63,458 nt of DNA from an uncultured Clostridia bacterium (GTDB lineage: Bacteria > Bacillota > Clostridia > TANB77 > CAG-508): contig CAKOUU010000009.1 in assembly GCA_934120675.1 (NCBI GenBank), positions 1 through 63,458 of the forward strand, written 5' to 3'. The position numbers and the translations under genes are program-made. Shown here one piece after another: positions 63,231 through 63,458 of the stretch. Each line of letters begins with the position of its first letter. The first letter of the stretch is position 1. Below the pieces are notes generated by a model. That model had not been told where the DNA came from. It ran no database searches and saw only the letters and a list, made by a program, of their open reading frames with translations.

Positions 63231-63381
63231 ATATTATAGGAAAGTTCTCCGAACTTCCTATAATATAAATACTTTGCACAGAAATTTGCATAAAGCAAAT
63301 TTCGCGCACGAACAAAGACGCGGACTTAAAAATGTATTAATAAGTGATAATGTTAGTAATGTCCGCTTTTGTTCTTTGGTG
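63227..63381. other. Multi-hairpin region between a gene end and tRNA-Thr
   Basis: Three separate stems in 155 bp: TTTATATTATAGGAAAGTTC with GAACTTCCTATAATATAAA (63227-63269), GAAATTTGC with GCAAATTTC, and GAACAAA..GCGGAC with GTCCGC..TTGTTC (about 63313-63374). The last one is 3' of the minus-strand tRNA and may be its terminator, although no T-run follows. The first lacks a T-run as well. No gene seen. Confidence 0.7.
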
Positions 63382-63457
63382 TGGAGCCAATAAGCAGAAT
63401 CGAACTGCTGACCTACGGGTTACGAATCCGTTGCTCTACCAACTGAGCTATATTGGC
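63382..63457 (-). tRNA. tRNA-Thr (anticodon CGT)
   Basis: Reverse complement: acceptor GCCAATA with TATTGGC, D-arm GCTCAGTTGGTAGAGC, anticodon stem ACGGA/CCCGT-type around loop TTCGTAA (anticodon CGT), T-loop TTCGATT, discriminator T and encoded CCA. Length 76. Lies at the window edge but is complete. Confidence 0.95.
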
Positions 63458-63458
63458 G

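Overview
The window is very AT-rich (A- and AGA-rich coding, almost no CGN codons outside a few islands) and reads as a chromosomal segment of a spore-forming, low-GC Clostridia-type Firmicute. Supporting signs are an SspH-type spore protein, RemA, T-box leaders in front of glycyl- and isoleucyl-tRNA synthetase genes, strong AGGAGG ribosome sites, rubrerythrin, a class-2-like IleRS, and LytR-CpsA-Psr and CpsB/C/D-type polysaccharide control genes. I cannot place it to genus.

Layout. 1-10.98 kb: end of a large surface protein, metG, a polysaccharide deacetylase, a large unknown protein, tRNA-Leu, efp plus a zinc-ribbon partner, a broken M23 peptidase, tRNA-Trp, and a T-box-controlled glycine-tRNA ligase. 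11.0-17.4 kb: an island with different codon use (CGT/CGG/CGA arginines, more GC), built from four or five genes: an ADP-ribosyltransferase-like protein, a nicotinamidase-like cysteine hydrolase, a TerY-like vWA protein, a PP2C-like phosphatase and a protein kinase with a zinc ribbon and a probable beta-propeller, then a small unknown gene. Three near-identical extended -10 promoters drive its units, and two of them carry a shared, so far unnamed 5' leader. 17.4-30.4 kb: housekeeping and envelope genes (sspH, nucleoside kinase, RNHCP protein, U32 peptidase family, rubrerythrin, rsmE, yicC-remA-rpoZ-gmk, LytR-CpsA-Psr, VanZ), including two proteins built on tandem DNA repeats.

30.5-55 kb: an extracellular polysaccharide locus. 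It starts with a 48-bp AC dinucleotide tract read by a strong promoter, then a priming sugar transferase, four glycosyltransferases (one frameshifted, plus a remnant of a fifth), an acyltransferase, a radical SAM/SPASM enzyme, a polymerase, a pyruvyltransferase, a flippase and FrhB/ferredoxin-type proteins. Between these genes and the chain-length/tyrosine-kinase/phosphatase genes (52.5-55.0 kb) sits a mobile/defence block (43.7-52.5 kb): a frameshifted ISL3-like transposase, a HigB toxin with an XRE-plus-metallopeptidase antitoxin, a frameshifted MqsR-like toxin with an intact MqsA/XRE/Panacea-type antitoxin, and a retron made of an OLD-type ATPase-TOPRIM nuclease, a 191-nt msr-msd locus with perfect 14-bp a1/a2 ends, and a reverse transcriptase.

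55-63.5 kb: glmM, a T-box leader, a DUF1653 gene and ileS, three genes of uncertain role, a multi-hairpin intergenic region and tRNA-Thr.

How it fits together. Polysaccharide assembly (priming, chain building, decoration, flipping, polymerisation, length control by the CpsC/CpsD/CpsB triad, attachment by LytR-CpsA-Psr) is the dominant pathway. The two strongest systems for follow-up are the kinase/phosphatase/vWA/ADP-ribosyltransferase/nicotinamidase island, which has an internal NAD-nicotinamide logic, and the retron. At least four genes carry single-base frameshifts, so sequence quality should be checked before any are called true pseudogenes.
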